Shown: positions 16,270 through 18,756 of the stretch, piece by piece | Numbering within the stretch: the first letter of the stretch is position 1 | Layout: the number at the start of each line of letters is the position of its first letter | Source: Holophagaceae bacterium UBA692 | GTDB lineage: Bacteria > Acidobacteriota > Holophagae > Holophagales > Holophagaceae | Assembly (NCBI GenBank): GCA_002297665.1 | Contig: DBMS01000185.1 | Span: forward strand, 1 to 18,756 | DNA length: 18,756 nt | Direction of reading: 5' to 3' | The notes under the pieces: model-generated | What the model was told of the DNA's origin: nothing | The model's database searches: none | The model's input: the letters and a program-made list of their open reading frames with translations, nothing else | Position numbers and translations under genes: made by a program

Positions 16270-17016
16270 ATGAGTGAATCCAATCCTCCCGAAAGCCTCT
16301 ATGGCCAGGAGCCGGCGCCGCCCGCCGCGAAGGCCCCGGACCTCATGGAACAGCTGGTGGGAGTGTTCACCGAACCCGGCGCCCTCTTCACCCGCCTGGA
16401 GGCCACGCCGGTCTGGGGAGGGGCGCTGGCCCTCCTGACGGCCCTCAACACCGCGGTGGCGGTCCTGTGGGCCCGGAGGGTGGACGTGGACGCCATGCTG
16501 CGCCCCGTCCTGGAAGCCAACCCCAAGATCGCCGCCGAGAACATCGACAACATCATCTCCGTGCAGAGCCGGATGATGCTCCCGTTCAGCGTGCTGGGCG
16601 GCCTGCTGGGCCTGGCCGTCGTGAGCCTGGTGCTGGCCCTGGTGTACTGGATCGTCGGCGCGTGGACCCACGAAGGCCGCAAGCCCACCTACCGCCAGGC
16701 ATTTTCCGCCACCGTCATCTCCGGCCTGGTGGGCGCCCCCAAGGCCGTCCTCCTGGGGATCGTCTGCTCCCTGAAGGCCATCGGCGGCGCCAAGCCAGAC
16801 GCCCTCTCACCCACGTCCCTGGGCTTCTACGTCGTCCCCGACAGCGTCAAGCTGCACGCCCTCTTCAACACGCTCGACCTCTTCACCTTCGCGTCCATTG
16901 TCCTCATCTTCATCGCCACCCGGCGCACCATGCGCCTGAAGGCGTCCGGGGCCGCCATCTGCGCCGTCATCGCCGCGCTCCTGATGATCGCCCTGCCGGT
17001 CCTGGGAGCCCGCTAG
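16270..17016 (+). CDS. Yip1-like integral membrane protein
   Basis: A 248-residue membrane protein. A proline-rich cytosolic N-terminus (1-25) precedes MEQLVGVFTEPGALFTRLEA (26-45), the amphipathic entry typical of bacterial YIP1-family proteins (a short Phe/Pro motif before the first membrane helix). Five hydrophobic segments follow at about 48-68, 103-131, 145-170, 196-217 and 226-246, with a soluble loop (70-100) after the first. The family has no assigned enzymatic function in bacteria. The ATG at 16270 is chosen over an upstream in-frame ATG at 16243 because GAGG lies six bases ahead and family similarity begins after it. It is followed after 2 bp by the YbjQ gene, which is in turn overlapped by the next gene, so the three form a probable operon. 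Confidence 0.75.
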   Translation: MSESNPPESLYGQEPAPPAAKAPDLMEQLVGVFTEPGALFTRLEATPVWGGALALLTALNTAVAVLWARRVDVDAMLRPVLEANPKIAAENIDNIISVQSRMMLPFSVLGGLLGLAVVSLVLALVYWIVGAWTHEGRKPTYRQAFSATVISGLVGAPKAVLLGIVCSLKAIGGAKPDALSPTSLGFYVVPDSVKLHALFNTLDLFTFASIVLIFIATRRTMRLKASGAAICAVIAALLMIALPVLGAR

Positions 17017-17018
17017 CC

Positions 17019-17378
17019 ATGTCCACCATCTCCATCCACCAGATGCCCATCCTCACCACCTTCGAGCCGCCGCCGGGCACCGAGATCGAGCGCATCATCG
17101 GCCCCTGCTGGGGCATCACCGTGCGCTCCCGCAGCATCGTGGGCACGGCCTGCGCGGGCTGCCAGCAGGTGTTCGGAGGGGAGATCACCATGCTCACCGA
17201 ACTGGCCGGGGAGTCGCGGAACGAGGCCATGAACCGCCTCGAACTGCACTCGCGCCAGATGGGGGCCAACGCCATCCTCGGGTTCCGCTTCGATTCCGGC
17301 GACCTGATGCAGAACACCAACGAGATCGTGGCCTACGGCACCGCCGTGGTCCTCCGCCCCAAGCCGCCCGGAGCGTGA
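17019..17378 (+). CDS. YbjQ/UPF0145 family protein
   Basis: A 119-residue soluble protein of the YbjQ family, whose members form small oligomers and have been labelled putative heavy-metal-binding proteins without a firm function. The family core is clear: IGPCWGITVRSRSIVGT, then ELAGESRNEAMNRLELHSRQMGAN with the usual helix, and AILGFRFDSGDL with the closing strand NEIVAYGTAVVL. It carries C-A-G-C in TACAGCQQ (a CxxC pair), which many YbjQ members lack, and an earlier Cys in GPCWG. Its ATG lies 2 bp after the TAG of the Yip1-like gene, with GGGAG about ten bases upstream. The stop codon overlaps the next GTG start (GTGA), so expression is coupled with the cysteine-rich membrane protein downstream. 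Confidence 0.85.
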   Translation: MSTISIHQMPILTTFEPPPGTEIERIIGPCWGITVRSRSIVGTACAGCQQVFGGEITMLTELAGESRNEAMNRLELHSRQMGANAILGFRFDSGDLMQNTNEIVAYGTAVVLRPKPPGA

Positions 17379-17908
17379 TCGACCGGGTTCTCGCCCGGCG
17401 CATCGACCGGTTCAGCCGGCGCGCCCACCGGTTCCACCGCTTCGCCCACCACCCCCTGTGCGCCGCCTACCGCGGCGAGGTGGTGGCGCTGGGGCGGATG
17501 TGGATCTGCCGGGGCTGCCTGCTGGCGATGCTGGGGTTCCTGGCCGGGGGCGGAGCGGGCCTGGCCGCTCCGATCGTGTCGCCCTGGGCCCCGCTGGCCG
17601 CCTGGGGCCTCCTCCTCCTGGCGCTGACCCGCGGCCGGCCTCCCAAGGCCGTCTCCCGCTTCCTGCCCGCGGCCCTGGGGGCGTTCCTGGCGGCCCAGGG
17701 CCTGCGTTCCGGGGCGGCCGGGTGGGCCGTGGCCCTGGCCGTCCTGGGAGGTTCCCTGGCGTTCGTAGGGGCCTACCGCCGCCGGGGCCCGGACCGGCGC
17801 GCCTGCGCGGCCTGCCCGGAGCGGGAGGGACCGGCCGTATGCTCAGGCTTCCGGCCCATGGCCCGCCGGGAAAAGGCGTTCAGGCGCGTGATCCGGCGCT
17901 GGATCTGA
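17375..17908 (+). CDS. Cysteine-rich small membrane protein (possibly DUF2085-like)
   Basis: A 177-residue protein. A very basic, histidine-rich N-terminus (RRAHRFHRFAHHPLC) leads to C29 and then WICRGC (C45, C48), followed directly by membrane segments at about 49-68, 70-85, 96-112 and 116-134. The C-terminal tail has a second cluster, CAAC (C144, C147) and C156, then a basic end. The HPLC...G...CxxC-then-helix pattern recalls DUF2085 proteins, which have HPxC and a CxRC pair before the first helix; I am not certain of the match. The arrangement suggests metal binding or redox thiols at one membrane face. The start is GTG overlapping the YbjQ stop by four bases. The convergent WYL gene ends 11 bp after its stop. 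Function unknown. Confidence 0.7.
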   Translation: MIDRVLARRIDRFSRRAHRFHRFAHHPLCAAYRGEVVALGRMWICRGCLLAMLGFLAGGGAGLAAPIVSPWAPLAAWGLLLLALTRGRPPKAVSRFLPAALGAFLAAQGLRSGAAGWAVALAVLGGSLAFVGAYRRRGPDRRACAACPEREGPAVCSGFRPMARREKAFRRVIRRWI

Positions 17909-17919
17909 GCGGGGGACGG

Positions 17920-18756
17920 TCAGAGCCGGTCGATGCGGATCTCGATCTTGCCGGCCTTCACGGTGGGCTTGGGGGCCTCCGGCAGGTGCCGGGGGGGTTC
18001 CGGCCTGCGCCGCGGCTCGGGCGCCGACTCCCGGCTTTCCCGTTCAGGCCGGTGTTCGGAGCGATGCTCCTTGTGGCCGTGATCCCGGCGGGACCGGTCG
18101 GGCGCGGAGCGATCGCCAGAGCGTTCGGCGGCGGGCGCGGGGGCCGGGGCGGGCTTGCCGGCCCAGGCGGTGCCCACCTGCTTGATGCGGTCCTGGAGGC
18201 GCTGGGGCTCGAGGACCTGGATGCCGTCCCCGAACTGCATGGCCCAGCGGGCGATGGCCCGCAGGTCCGTGCCGACGAAGGTGACCTGGGCCTTGCCCTC
18301 CTCCAGCTCCTCGAGGGTGAACTCGGGGAAGGGCGCGGGGGCCTGGCGCACCGCGAAGATCCACTGCTTGAGCAGCAGGGCCTTCACGCGGATGGGCTCG
18401 CCGCCCAGCCAGCCGCCGATGAGGTTCGCGGGGGTGCCCTCCTTGTAGGGGCCCTGGGCCGCGCGGCCCATGCCCTCGACGGGTCCCACCTGGGCGATGA
18501 GGTCCAGGCGGTGGTGCCGCTCGGCGTTGTACCGGCGGTCCCAGCCCCACACGTACCACGCCTTGGCGAAGGCGTCGAAGATGAGCTGGCGGGGTTCGAA
18601 GGTGCGGGGCGGATTGGTCTCGGCGTCCTGGAAGAGCAGTTCCACCGCGGCGCCGTCCTGGATGGCCCGCAGCACCGCGCGGGCCTGGGCGGTCAGGAGG
18701 TCGTCGGCCGCTGGGGGGGCGGGGACCTCGGCGGGAGCCGGGGCCGGTTCGGCCGT
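17920..18756 (-). CDS. WYL-domain protein, partial (N-terminus beyond right edge)
   Basis: The frame is open to the window edge; 278 residues are visible. The first GTG in the frame (18675) is not the true start, since coding sequence with the same Ala/Pro-rich style continues upstream. The visible part begins with a Pro/Ala linker and then a WYL domain: AVELLFQD, RTFEPRQLIFDAFAKAWYVWGWD, RHHRLDLI. A WCX-like C-terminal extension (VTFVGTDLRAIARWAMQFGDG, QRLQDRIKQVG) follows. WYL proteins usually carry an N-terminal winged helix and act as ligand-sensing transcription regulators, so the DNA-binding part is presumably off the edge. Unusual is the long tail after the WCX part, about 80 residues, rich in Arg, Glu, His, Ser and Pro (low complexity), ending with GKIEIRIDRL. 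It is convergent with the cysteine-rich membrane protein. Confidence 0.8.
   Translation of the reverse strand, partial: TAEPAPAPAEVPAPPAADDLLTAQARAVLRAIQDGAAVELLFQDAETNPPRTFEPRQLIFDAFAKAWYVWGWDRRYNAERHHRLDLIAQVGPVEGMGRAAQGPYKEGTPANLIGGWLGGEPIRVKALLLKQWIFAVRQAPAPFPEFTLEELEEGKAQVTFVGTDLRAIARWAMQFGDGIQVLEPQRLQDRIKQVGTAWAGKPAPAPAPAAERSGDRSAPDRSRRDHGHKEHRSEHRPERESRESAPEPRRRPEPPRHLPEAPKPTVKAGKIEIRIDRL

Overview
The window is high-GC, gene-dense bacterial DNA with almost no intergenic space, many GTG starts and stop/start overlaps of the TGATG, ATGA and GTGA type. The gene content (SUF iron-sulfur cluster operon with SufU and a NifU_N/NifU_C-type Nfu, a futalosine-pathway MqnD, a PKD-domain lipoprotein, an outer-membrane barrel) fits a Gram-negative organism. 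Acidobacteriota of the Holophagaceae/Geothrix type is my best guess, from general resemblance only. I see no transposon, phage, CRISPR, tRNA or rRNA.

Layout. (1) Positions 1-6205, minus strand: sufB-sufC-sufD-sufS-sufU-nfu, followed by a partial hypothetical gene that leaves the left edge. The five genes sufB to sufU overlap at every junction, which implies one translationally coupled unit. SufB, SufC and SufD form the scaffold, SufS and SufU supply sulfur, and Nfu probably carries clusters. A 70-bp gap upstream of sufB holds a promoter and an IscR/Rrf2-like dyad. (2) 6276-8129, minus strand: a cytoplasmic zinc-ribbon, coiled-coil and TPR protein. (3) 8192-10313, plus strand: a TauE/SafE (UreH-like) membrane protein, a small TPR protein and mqnD; the last two overlap by one base. 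(4) 10314-10472: an AT-rich regulatory island with a terminator and several dyads. (5) 10473-14866, plus strand: a 1215-residue PKD lipoprotein of unknown function, then a secreted 219-residue putative outer-membrane barrel, closed by a strong bidirectional terminator. (6) 14930-16138, minus strand: a class III aminotransferase that looks like ornithine aminotransferase in its fold motifs but has lost nearly all of its substrate-binding residues. (7) 16270-17908, plus strand: a Yip1-like membrane protein, a YbjQ-family protein and a cysteine-rich membrane protein in a tight cluster. (8) 17920 to the right edge, minus strand: a WYL-domain protein, partial at its N-terminus.

Most of the window is housekeeping. 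The parts most worth a second look are the remodelled aminotransferase, the lipoprotein-barrel pair with its regulatory island, the operator-like dyad in front of the SUF operon, and the cysteine-rich small membrane protein. I found no convincing new defence or mobile system. All family calls come from motif recognition by eye, without database searches.
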